Shown: in pieces, positions 43,101 to 53,844 of the stretch
Numbering within the stretch: the stretch's first letter is position 1
How the letters are laid out: the number at the start of each line of letters is the position of its first letter
NCBI GenBank assembly: GCA_003290165.1
Contig: QNQO01000602.1
Span: 248,001 to 312,000 of the forward strand
Origin: Berberis thunbergii
Taxonomy: Eukaryota; Streptophyta; Magnoliopsida; Ranunculales; Berberidaceae
Reading direction: 5' to 3'
Length of the DNA stretch: 64,000 bases
Position numbers and translations under genes: made by a program
Notes under the pieces: generated by a model
Told to the model about the DNA's origin: nothing
Databases searched by the model: none
Seen by the model: the letters and a program-made list of their open reading frames with translations, nothing else

Positions 43101-44940
43101 AAAAATCGCCTCTGCGCGTACTAGTTGAGTTGTCAAAGTGAGGCATTTTTTAGGCGCCTCGGGTTTTGAGGTGAGGCATTTTTGAGGCATACGCTTTTTT
43201 ATTTCTTGATCAGTTGGCGTTATTTGGTAAATGGATCCCCAAATGCACCTAGAAACACTGCAGTTGACAAGCAAATGGTTGATTGATTCATTGTTTGACA
43301 TGCAGGATGCATTTGTTGTTCGCATGCCTACCTCTTCTAAGGAGATTGTCACTTTTGAGGGTATTCCCAATTAAGGCAATCCAAACGAAAACACATGCTT
43401 TGGGGGCAATGTTACTCACCCATGTCTTCTTGATGATATCTCTGTCCCACCCTTGGATACTACCCCCGCAGAGCTTAAGATAGACAAATTTAAGCTGAAC
43501 TGATCATTCTTGCCGCTTTGTTCCAACCTATCGTCTTCATGCTGGAATCTGAACTCATTCTCAGTAGTTTAATCTGCGTTGAACGTCAAAGGTGAAGAGT
43601 CATCCTTGTTGGTGGCCTCCATATCATTGTAAAACTTGCTCTTTATTTGTTTGAATTTTTTATATACATTTTCACTATTTTTTACAAAAAAATCCTTACT
43701 TCGCCTCGCTACGCCTCGAGGCTACGCTTCGCCTCGGAAAAAGCTCGATCGCCTCGAGTCTTAAAAACGCTTTTTAAAACATTGATCACAGACTCAAGCA
43801 GTATTTCCATTGGCCTGGAATGAAATCCCACCAAATCCAATTTATCACCAACTATGATACATGTTAGAGAAACAAGTGGCAGACAACTTATGGTGCAACC
43901 ACTACCAATGTCTGACCACGCATAGTAGCACATATCTATGGACTTCATAAAAGGCTTACCCCTCTCTCAACATCACTCTGTGATTATGGTCGTGATTGAT
44001 AGGTAGACAAAGTATAACCACTTTGTAGTACTTTCACACCCTTTTACTGCCACCAAGGTAGTTGAATTATTCCTGCAACACATTTACAAACTACATGGTC
44101 TCCCTACATCTATAGTATCAAATAGAGACAAGATTTTTCTAAGTGCTTTTTGGAAAGACTTATTCATTGCCTTGCGCACCACACTATCCATGAGCACTTC
44201 CCTATCACCTTCAAACAAATGGACAAACGGAAAAGGACCAATGCTTGTTTAGAAACATATCTGTGCTATATGACAGGGGATGTTCCTACACAGTGGTCTA
44301 TATGGTTGTACCTGGTCGAACATTGGTTCAATACGAACTTTCATACTAGCCTACAAACCACTCAATTTGGGCCCTATATGGTTACTTCCTTCCCGTACTT
44401 ACCTTACCTCTTCTTATAACCATAGCTATCCCTAATGTTCAACAATACTTGAGTACCAGATAACACATGTTACAAAGTCCCAAAGAAAAACTCCACAAAG
44501 CCCAAGAGAGGATTACAATGCATGCTGATAAATATAGAACTCGTCGCACATTCAACATTGGAGACTGGGTGTACCTCAAACTTCAGCTTTACAGACAAAC
44601 ATTAGTAAACTTGTGCAAGAATATGAAACTATCTGCCCATTCCAAGTGATTGAGAAGATAGGAGTTGTGGCTTACCTTCTTCAATTACCACCGCAATCAC
44701 GCATACACCCTGTTTTTCATGTATCACAACTGAAAAAGAAACTAGGATCCTCCGTCTTGCCCACTCCCCAACTCCCTTTAGTTGATGACCAAGGCAAATT
44801 CCGAGCTGAGCCAATCGCCATCCTAGCTAGACAAATGGTCCCTCGCCACAACAGGGCGGTGACTCAGGTTCTCATTCACTAGTCCAACTCCACAGCAACT
44901 GAAGCAACGTGGGAAGATTGGTTTGTCAGACACTCCCAAT
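40200..44940 (+). pseudogene. Gypsy gag-pol polyprotein relic
   Basis: Recognisable domains lie in order. Gag (40480-40900): PKLDFPLFDGTNPRPWVKKC and FEDAVQDNYIASFNKLVQGT. Nucleocapsid near 41195-41240: GLCYNCEEHYKPGHVCK. Protease near 41430-41470: FIDTGSTHSFMDQGV. RT (42030-42620): KSKVEQLVQEMLKSETYSIL, KLDLISGYHQI and KLSKCTFAQPKLEYLGHITS. Integrase, interrupted by the hAT insertion: GGH-like zinc region at 43010-43030 and 43790-43860, then the core to 44390. The C-terminal end IEKIGVVAYLLQLPPQSRIH PVFHVSQLKKK lies at 44655-44745. Dozens of stops and shifts are present; the YxDD region is lost. Confidence 0.85.
43033..43792. mobile_element. Non-autonomous hAT element nested in gypsy integrase
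   Basis: The element is 43041-43784 (744 bp) with a perfect 8-bp duplication atcacaga (43033-43040 and 43785-43792). Ends are gaatgttttaaaaggcg and, inverted, caatgttttaaaaagcg. Subterminal repeats of gaggcg/cgcctc type are present at both ends. Removing the element and one duplication restores the integrase frame (INASYH then RLKQYFHW). Inside, 43290-43500 reads DAFVVRMPTSSKEIVTFEGI and DDISVPPLDTTPAELKIDKF, possibly exon material from an unidentified host gene. Confidence 0.92.
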
Positions 44941-44989
44941 TTTCCAATTTTAATCCTTGAGGACAAGGATTTACAGATGGGGAAGGTAT

Positions 44990-45176
44990 TGTCATAGCTG
45001 GAAGAGGGGAAAAAAGGGAAAACAAAGAAATGAATAAAAGAGAAATTAGGGCTCTTGCTCAAGGAGCTCGAGAATCTCTGTATCAATTTACTTCTGTTCA
45101 ATTTTTAATTTCTAATTCCACTTGTTTTTCTTTCAATTTGCCTTATCTCGATTATCAGTTGGTCACCACTGTGACA
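44990..45176 (+). repeat. 3' LTR of the gypsy element
   Basis: 187 bp, TGTCAT...GTGACA, directly after the polypurine stretch. Confidence 0.9.
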
Positions 45177-45695
45177 TCATAGTGATGGCTAATACCAAAA
45201 GTTGAGATACCATTTGCCACTTCCTTGTCCATTAATCCATCAAGATTGTTCCCATCAAAAGGGTTTTCCTTAGTAATTGTTGGACTTGAAACTTTAATGT
45301 GCCTGGGCATATCATCTCCATTCATATCAAGGTAATTATTTTCAGTCTAGTTATCTGAATCCAGCTTTAGGTTTTGTATAGTTACCCAGATATTTGAAGG
45401 AGTTACTTCCTTTGAAGTTGAATAAGGTAATATGATCATAGTACATGGGACTGCCTCTAGTTTGTCTTCAGCTTCCATAACAAGATTTTTTGAAGTTGTT
45501 TTCTTGATTTTCCATGGAATTTCCAGTTTGGAGCCATCGTTTAAGATCCTCCATGTAAGACTTTGAGTTCCAATATTTCTTTATTTCATTGTCTGTTCTC
45601 CTTGGCAATCTTTTAGCAATTAAGGATCATTTGTGCATAGGACAATCATCAAGACACTATTGACAAATATTCTCATATGCAGCACGGAATTTACA

Positions 45696-46309
45696 TGTGG
45701 GAGCAAAAAATAATCCTTAGCCCAACAGGATAAGTAAGCCCTAAGATTTGGGTTGTTTCCGAGAAGCTCGAATTTTACCCACAAAAGTTACAAGTAGAGA
45801 AAGCCCATGTTTGGGCCCAGTGCAACCCAAGTCTGAGCCCAATCCAATTCAATAGAACAATCTTTTCTCAGCAGAGGAGTAGTGTTCGGCGCCTACCACC
45901 ATGCTCAGCTGAGCACTTAAGCTTATAGGAGAGGTAACTCCAAACAGGAAGTTACAACCGCCAACAGGAGGTTACAACTATCTACGAAAGTTACAACTAC
46001 CTAAGAGAAGTTACAATCGCCTCCAAGCAAATGACTTACTCATCTGCCATGTGTCTCACTCATCTGCCAGCAGTTTACTCGTTCTGACTCTATAAAAAGC
46101 CAAAGACAGCCATCTGGAGGTAACTTTTTTCTTGATTCACAATTCTCTCTTCAAATACTGATAAATAAATATTTTTCTAAAGGCATTGTTCTAACTTTGG
46201 CATCGGAGTCTCTGTGACAGACACCACACCGGTGTCAAAAATTAATCTTCATCTTATGTAGATTGCTCCGCGTGATCAACACATGATTCGGTGGAAATTT
46301 GCATCCACA
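45696..46309 (+). repeat. 5' LTR of a Tat-like gypsy element
   Basis: 614 bp, TGTGGGAGC...GCATCCACA with TGTGG/CCACA inverted ends. It has a TATA box (tctataaaaagcc, about 46088-46100) and four to five copies of an aagttacaac-like motif at 45948-46020. It is followed by the primer-binding region attggtgttttcagtgagag (46310-46330). The five preceding bases, ttaca, are the candidate target duplication. Confidence 0.85.
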
Positions 46310-48806
46310 AATTGGTGTTTTCAGTGAGAGCTTGAATCAAACTCATTGCATGCTCTTTTCCATTCATAAAAAAAATGTTCATTCAATTTGAATTTTCCTT
46401 CAAAGTTCTTTTTCAACACAATGGTGGGAACTTGAAACCAAACTAGGAAAAATAACATTGAACAATCCTCTACCCGAATCAGACCACCATCTTCGCCATG
46501 GGTTCAGCCACTTTTGGCTGGACAACCACTAGTAGTAGGTCTACCATTGTCGGTTGATCATCAATTGCAATTTTCTGTCCAACAACCGAGCCCAATGGAA
46601 ATGAAACAACAAGAAAATCTTGCAAGTTATGCCACCAATTTGCATTAGTGGCAGCATAAATGGGTGTGATGACTAATTGCATTCTTAGCTTTCAAAAAGG
46701 GTTTGCTCGCAAATTATCGATTGTATGGTGAATTATCCATGAAACCGGGCAAAACTCTTATTGAAATCTTCGTCATGGTTGAACGTTAGCACTGTGGGAT
46801 GACAAAAAAATAGTGCTAAGGCACCAGATGTACCCAAGAAAAATAGTCAACCTGAACTAATGAATGCAGATCAGAAAGAGGATAAAAATAGCAAAGGTGA
46901 TAAGCGTAGAACACACTCCCCGATAAGAAAGTCCTCAGCCAATAGAACATACATAAAGTTCACCGTTCTGATTAATCAAACTCTTCAACGCAGAAGAATT
47001 TGATGATTGTGCAATCGACCATTTCACAAAGTGGATTTAAGCTGAGGCGTCCTAGCTTTTTCATTTTTAACTTTTTAGAAAATATGCAATGTACATGTAA
47101 GAAAAACTTGATTGTATTTTATCTCTTCTACAAGAAACTCCCCATCCGGTAGAACATATACAAAGTTATCCGTTTCAGTCAATCAAATTCTCCATGAGAA
47201 GAACCAACCTTGGCTGAAGAGACCATCACCAGTGAAAGGAAATCCTGCAAAGAAAAGATATGAACAAATATTTACATATACCTCAGTAGAGGATCACACT
47301 TCAGTAGAGAATGGTACTCTCAAAGAGTGGGTAATTCAATGCATAAAAAATCTTACTCAAGACTACTTAAATCCGTTTAAGTTTAGTTAATTGGTCAGCA
47401 AAATGTCTTAGTAGAGGATCACACCTCAGTAGAGGATGACACTTTTCATAAGTGGGTCATTCAATGCATAAAAACATCTTACTCAAAACTACTTAAATTC
47501 GTTTAAGTTTAGTCAAGTAGTTAGCAGACCACACATGCAAAATGCCTTAGTAAAGGATCACACCTCAGTAGAGGATATCACCCTTTGTGAGTGGGTAATT
47601 CAATTAATCAATCACTGAGCATAAAAACAACTTTAGGACTACTTAAATCTCTTTAAGTTTTGTCAAGTGGTAAGCAGATCACACAATATTTTCATGCAGT
47701 TTTCAAGATAGATAGATTTGAATCCATGATATATTTTTTCAAGTTATGCTTAAATTTCGACTTAAGCATATTGGAAACACATGAAAAAGGCCAATCAAAC
47801 TTTTGTGCCCTTAATGCAAATATTTCTAAGTCAACAGACCAACAAACATAGACAAAGTTTGGGGATCATATAAACAAAAAAGACTACTACTTGACATGAA
47901 GTCACCATCAACTCCAAAAAAATTGAAAGTCTCACTAGTAGAACAGCAGTTTTGGATCGATTCTTGAGTAGGTCAGCAGACAAATTCAGGAGAGGGCCTA
48001 TACATCTACTTGGCAGTTTCAAATATAGCAGTTAGCTCAGTTCTCATCAACGAAGAGTTGGGGGCACATCTTCCTTTCGGATGCTTGTCAAAAAACTCAT
48101 GAAATGAGCTATAAAGTTGAGCCAATACGAGTTGATCCACTGGTTGATGACAACTTTAAAGGCTCAAGTTTAGCAGAATTCATTCCCTCATCAATCGGGG
48201 AAACAAAGTCAGCCAACAGATCAGTGTCGTGTCCTTTAACAAAATCTACCAACCGAGGACAACTATAAAGGCTCAAGCCTAATTAACAAAATTCATAGTA
48301 TAACTTGTTATATTCTCAAGCGGGGAAACAAAGTCAGCAAGCAAATCAGTGTCACATCCTTCAATAAATGAAGACTCCTCAACTCATGCTGAAACAGGGG
48401 CACATCAACCCAAAGACATGTGACATTTATATATGGATAGGTTGTCAAATCACAAAGATGCTAGAGCAAGATTTATTTTATTCAACTAAGGATGATCCTC
48501 TACTTGTACAAAGTTCAAGCGCCCATGAAATTATTGTGTGACTCATCCGGTAGATCACCTCATCTATAACAGAAACCTCTACATGCAGATCATTTTTGTC
48601 TTCAGCAGACTACATTTCAACAACAACAGAAGTCTTTACATGCAGATCCTTTACTTGTATCAATAGAAACAAATAAGTCATCAAGATCATGGGCATTCTA
48701 ATTCTAATTTTGGAGAGGTTCTCTAGTGAAAATACATCTCCTCTGCTTTTAAATAAGATAGAAAAGAAAAATAATCTGCTCAAAAGCAAAGGAGATGAGG
48801 GGCATT
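46310..48806 (+). mobile_element. Shrunken interior of the Tat-like element
   Basis: A gag start is recognisable at 46424 (MVGT, then a stop) and a gag-like basic remnant at about 46830-46920, but no protease or pol. 46900-46990 and 47130-47210 repeat a gaaactccccatccggtaga / acatatacaaagtt-like unit. A polypurine stretch (aaaggagatgaggggcatt, 48788-48806) lies directly before the next LTR. Pol has been deleted or was never present. Confidence 0.65.
47270..47690. repeat. Tandem repeats of about 125-140 bp, three copies
   Basis: Units contain gaggatcacacctcagtaga, gtgggtaattcaatgcataa and gactacttaaatccgtttaa followed by gtttagtcaa. Starts are near 47281, 47404 and 47552. They lie in the 3' region of the element, as in the Tat-like element at 9692-15600. 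Confidence 0.85.
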
Positions 48807-49067
48807 TGTGGGAGCAAAAAATAATCCTTAGCCCAACAGGATAAGGAAGACCAAAGATTTGGGTTGTTTTCGAGAAGCCTGAATATTATCCACAAAAGTT
48901 ACAAGTAGAGAAAGCTCATGTTTGGGCCCAAATATAGCCCAAGTCTAAGCCCAATCCAAGTCAACAAAACACTCTTTTCTCAGCAGAGGAGTAGTGTTCG
49001 GTGCCTACCACCGTGCTCAGCTGAGCACCTAAGCTTGCAGAAGAGGTGATTCCAAACAGGAAGTTAC
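48807..49067 (+). repeat. Truncated LTR joined directly to gag
   Basis: 261 bp matching the first part of 45696-46309 with moderate drift. It stops at gaagttac and continues at once as degenerate gag (AARKNDKLEKRHASS). The U5 end, primer-binding site and gag start are missing. Confidence 0.85.
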
Positions 49068-52000
49068 CCACTAAAAAACACATCACCCTGGAGGAGATGA
49101 TAGCAGCCAGGAAGAATGACAAATTAGAAAAGAGACACGCTTCATCCGATAGAGAAGGACAAAAGAACGACAAGCCTAGGGAAGAAAACACCCATCCAAA
49201 AAGACATCGAACCGGAGACGATTCTTAGTTCGATCAATGAAAGCTTGGAAGACTACAACCCGGAGGATCCAGACACGAGCAATCAATGAGCAAATCGTTT
49301 CACAACTTTGAAAATGACTCGAGCTGAGGTCATCAAGAATATAGCAAAGTGGGAAGACGTTAGATGGCTACCCAAAATGAGAGGAGTTCCAGACAGGCAA
49401 AGTAAAAACAGATATTGTTCCTTCCACAATGACTACAGGCAGATATTGCTCATTCCATGATGACTACAGGCAGGATACAGAGGACTGCCACAACTTAAAA
49501 GACGAAATCGAGTGCCACACAAAAAAGACGACTTGGAGAGTTCATTAAGTTGAGGGAGTCCAACAGGAAAAAAACGCGACAGAAGGACAATCGAGAAAAC
49601 TAATATACGTCCTGCATGGCGCGATTGGAAAAGAATAACTATCCAATCGATATCAAAAGCGGTTAATCCGGGATTTACAATAAAAAATTAGATACCAAGA
49701 ACCTTCTGCACGACGAGCCAAAACGACACAAAGAACTTTGAAGTTCTCCAATGAGTATGTAGAAGGAGTCAATTTCCCACATAATGACGCTTTAGTACTC
49801 TTAGTATTAATAGCTAAATGGGAAATCAAAAGGGTACTAGTCGACATTGGCAGTTCGGCTAACATTTTGTATTTAACGTTGTTCTGCAGGATGCAATTCA
49901 CCGAGGAAATGCTTTCACCCAATAATGGTGGGTTTCAGTGGAGAACAATGTCGGTCAATTGGAATGATCCAACTACTAGTGGAAACGGGATAACTAGAGA
50001 GACAATGACTCTTGTTGACAGATTTCCTTGTAGTTGACGTTCCATCCGCGTACAATATGCTTTTCGAAAAGCCTTGGATACATAAAATGAATGTGGTATC
50101 CTCTACCATGCATCAATGCTTGAAGTAACAACACTGACAATAGCGTTGGAACAATCAAAGGAGATCAGCCAACCGCGCGCGAATGTCATTATGCAACAAT
50201 TAAAACTCCACACAAATAGCAATTATTGCAACAACTAGAGGAGCCGCTACATCGATCTGGTCAAACTGACCCCAATATCATGGATGATAATACAACTCCA
50301 ACCAATCCAAGGGATCAACCAAACACTAGACAACCAGAAGAATAAACCACAAAGTGTCTACTTGGGTGATGGAGAAGACAAAACAGTTAAGAATGGCACC
50401 AAAATGGATCCAAAACTAGCCATGAAGATGATTCAATTGCTGAAAGATAATCAGAACGATTTCGCCTGGACGATGAAAATATGGTGGGAATACACCCATT
50501 TGTCTTCACTCACAATTGCAAGTCAATCCAACCAAAAAGTTGATATGGCAAAAAAGAAGACTTGTAGCTCCTGAACGCAATCAGGCAATAAACGAAGAAG
50601 TGCACCGATTGATAAAAACATGAATGATCAAAGAATCTCATTACTCTGACTGCTTAGCTAACAAGGTGTTGGTGAAGAAGAAAAACGAAAAGTGGAGAAT
50701 ATGTGTGGATTACACTGATTTGATAAAGCATGCCTGAAATACAGTTTCCCGCTCCCACCCATAGACCAGATAGTGGATGCCACTGCCAGACACGAACTCC
50801 TAAGCTTCATGGATGCGTATTCTGGGTACAACCAGATACAGTTGTACCCCCCCCCCCCCTCGACCAAGAAAATATGTCTTTATAATGGAGAGGGCATGTA
50901 TTGCTTTCGGGTGATGTCATTCAGACTTAAGAATGCAAGAGCTACATACCAACGGCTGGCCAATAGAATGTTCAAAGACCAGATCGGTAATACCATGGAG
51001 GTATACATCGATGACATACTAGTCAAAAGCTCACGTATAACAAACCACATCAAAGACTTCAAACGTGCCTCCTCACAGCTTCGGAGGTACAAAATGAAGC
51101 AGAATTCGAAAAAAAATGCACATTTGGAATAGAGTCAGGAAAGTTCTTTGTATACATGGTCAACCAAAGAGGAATCAAAGCTGATTCAAAACAAATAAAT
51201 GCACTTCTCAACATGTACTCACCAATGAACATAAAGGATGTACAAAGTCTTAACTGTAGAATAACAGCTTTTGGCTATACGTTTCTAACGAATTGAGTTC
51301 GTATGAAACAAGACATTCAAATGGAACGAAGAGTGCAAAAAAGATTTTCAGGGTTTGATGGTGTACATGGGGAGTATAGAACTGTTATCAAAACCAAGCA
51401 CCAGGGAAACAATATACCTATACTTAACCATATCCGACCATGCGGTGAGTTCGACACTGATACAGGGAGAAATAAGTGTATAAAAATTGGTATATTACAT
51501 TAGCAAAACGTTTGCAGATGCAGAAAACAACTACCCGGCCTTGGAGAAATTGGCATTCGCCCTAATTGTATCCCGAGAATGCTATGACTGTACTTCCAAG
51601 CCTACTCAATCATTGTCATGACCAAGCAACCACTTAGATCGGTACTACACAAATCTGACCTATCAAGAAGAACGGTGAAATGGGCAATAGAATTTGGATT
51701 GTTCGACATCAGTTATGCCTCTAGAATTGCAATAAAAACCCAAACATTGGCGGATTTCATTGTTGAATTCATTGGCAGCAGCGACCACCAGCCGAAAAGC
51801 AATCATGAAGAGGAACAAACCAAACAAAACACCCACAAATAGATCCTCTGCTGCAACAGAGCATCCAACGAGGTGGGGAGCAGCGCCAGAATGATCCTAT
51901 ACAGTTCGGAAGGCATAACGTTAGAAAAGGCGACAAATTCAATTTCAAACCCTCGAACAACGAAACAGTGATAGTCGAATTCAAATTGGGAATAAAAGAT

Positions 52001-52185
52001 ATCAGTGTCTTTACTGACTCCAAATTGGTGGTCAATCAATTGAACGGCGAATTCCAAGTCAAAGACGCTCGAATGAAAACTTACCATCAAAATACCGCTG
52101 AACTAGTAGAAGGTTTCCAAACCGTGATTTTTGTGGTGTGCAAGCGCAGAGAACAAAAGAGCTGACGAGTTAGCAAAGGAAGCAT
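49068..52185 (+). pseudogene. Tat-like gag end, protease, RT and RNase H relic
   Basis: A gag tail with HEEMIAARKNDK-like sequence and a nucleocapsid-like CSFHDDYRQDTEDCHNLK near 49450-49500 leads to protease LVDIGSSANILYLTLF at 49835-49885 (active-site D-T-G changed to D-I-G). FLVVDVPSAYNMLFEKPWI follows near 50020-50080. RT follows from about 50600: VLVKKKNEKWRICVDYTDL, MDAYSGYNQIQLYP, YCFRVMSFRLKNARATYQRL and the catalytic EVYIDDILVKS at 50998-51030. RNase H follows (DISVFTDSKLVVNQLNGEF, 51990-52050, and NKRADELAKEA at 52150-52185). Many stops and shifts, and a run of 12 C in RT, make it inactive. It is cut after RNase H by an Athila-like element and continues at 59761. Confidence 0.88.
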
Positions 52186-53844
52186 TGATTACGCCCAAAC
52201 AGTACACGTGGTCAATTGCAATAAAGAATTGGGTGTCGATCCCACGAGGAAAAACGATCTACAAAATAAGGTTAAGGAAGACTAACTATGCGAAACTAAA
52301 GTTAAGAAATTCTAACAAATTTAAAATACAAAATTGAATTTAATTTAATGAAAATTAAGTTTGGAAAAATCACAAGGTTCCAAGAATCCCTTCTAGACTT
52401 CACGCGCCAACTAGTATTGATTCGCTATGATGACTCAACTACGTGTTTCACATCCCAAACGACGTAATCGAAAAAATAATCTTTTATGCATTAATATACC
52501 CTAATGTAAATGAATTTCAGATTTCACTTCTTCTAAAAAAACACAAAGGTCTGTCATATGTGATATCCTAAACTTACGATATATCCGGAGACAATATCAT
52601 AATAAATGACGATCACATATAACTAACCTACCGGAATCAATTGATTCTTAAACATTTCACATATAAGAAAAGCGTGACTAAGCGCTTATATGGAGAAGAA
52701 AAGATAACCACCGGAATAATAATAATCTACGAAGAAATCTATGAAATCCTTGTCACTGAAACAACATAAATTTCTATATTAAATATAAGTGAGAATCATT
52801 AAACATCATTATTCGTCGTGAAAACTTAAAGCGAATCAAATACTAGTTTAGTGTGTTACATCTTGGAGTTCACCTCTTCACCTTGCGTGGGGTTTAGTGA
52901 CTCATGGTGGTGGTGGTCACAACATCAGTGGAGGTGGAATCCATTACTTCCTGTACGTGCACGAATCCCGAGAAATCTCAGCAGCTGCACTGTGGTGGTA
53001 CACAACAATGGGATGAGGTGCGAATAGCGAACTGTTTGAAAAACAGTTGATTCCCGCCAAATTCTCTGCTTCGCCTTCTCCAACGAACCGCGACCAGCGC
53101 CGCCGCTTCGACTGCGCTCCTCGCGAGCAACTTCGTACTCCGATCGTCTCCGGCACCTGCAAGAATAGAGAGAGAGATGGAAACAGTGAGAGGGATACAA
53201 ACTCGAAGGAGAAAGAGAACGAGGAAGCGAAACAGGGAGGTGCTCTGTCGCGGTGTTTGTGACTCTGTCGCGGTGGTGGCATGTGAGCTTTGTTCGTGAT
53301 GAAGGATGTTGGACGGTGGCGAGGTGAAGGAAAGACAGGAACAGGGTGCGTGGAGGAAATAGGGACGGCAGTGGCTTGGACGGTGGCGAGATGGTGATGA
53401 TGGTGGTTGGTTAGTGGCGAGAGACACAGGGCTCTCTGTCTCTGCCCTGGTGGAGGTGGTGATGGCGGCTGGAAAAGAGAGGAGGAGCAAAAAACGTGGA
53501 AGAGCAGACTCCAAATAGAAGGGAAGAGAGAAACTTAAATAGGGTTCCCCTATTTCCTTGTTAGGCTGGGCTTAGGTTTCTAGCTTTCTGGGCTTGGGCT
53601 TGATTAAATTAAGTGGACCTAGGCTTATTTGGGTTAGGTTTAGATATGTGAACCGCTATTTTGTGCCACCGCTAGAATCAACAATATATCATTTCCTCAA
53701 ATTGTCGCCTTAATGCGATTTTATCGTTCACGCGCAAATTCCTACAAAAACATTAAAATGAAATAATTATAATAAAATATATTAATTGAAGCACTAACAT
53801 ATATAAATTAAGGGATATATTTTGTAATAATTACGTGTATATCA
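52186..53844 (-). repeat. 3' LTR of the Athila-like element
   Basis: 1659 bp, TGATTACGCC...GTATATCA on the plus strand. It is near-identical to 58080-59760, with scattered substitutions and small indels. The part at 52930-53520 is GC-rich and holds a long open frame on the minus strand that also exists in the other LTR. Confidence 0.92.

Larger units (their letters stand above)
39975..45181 (+). mobile_element. Degenerate full-length Ty3/gypsy retrotransposon
   Basis: The element is 39980-45176 (about 5.2 kb). Short LTRs lie at 39980-40146 and 44990-45176, with a candidate 5-bp duplication tcaca/tcata (one mismatch). A primer-binding site TTGGTATCAGAGC follows the left LTR. A polypurine stretch (gatggggaaggtat) precedes the right LTR. 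Gag, zinc knuckle, protease, RT, RNase H and integrase are all recognisable in order but full of stops. A hAT element is inserted in the integrase. Confidence 0.9.
39850..45620 (-). pseudogene. Unidentified minus-strand gene exon split by a gypsy element
   Basis: Flanks of the gypsy insertion join in frame on the minus strand. The right flank (45177-45600) reads ILNDGSKLEIPWKIKKTTSK, LVMEAEDKLEAVPCTMIILP, YSTSKEVTPSNIWVTIQNLK and DKEVANGISTFGISHHY. The left flank (39979-39890) continues DWYDWLNSYNESHYSFLDED then LPAMF. One stop is present (about 45345, after KLDSDN). The style is that of a large plant regulatory or chromatin protein exon, but I do not recognise the family. It is cut on the right at 45695 by the next LTR. 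Confidence 0.5.
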
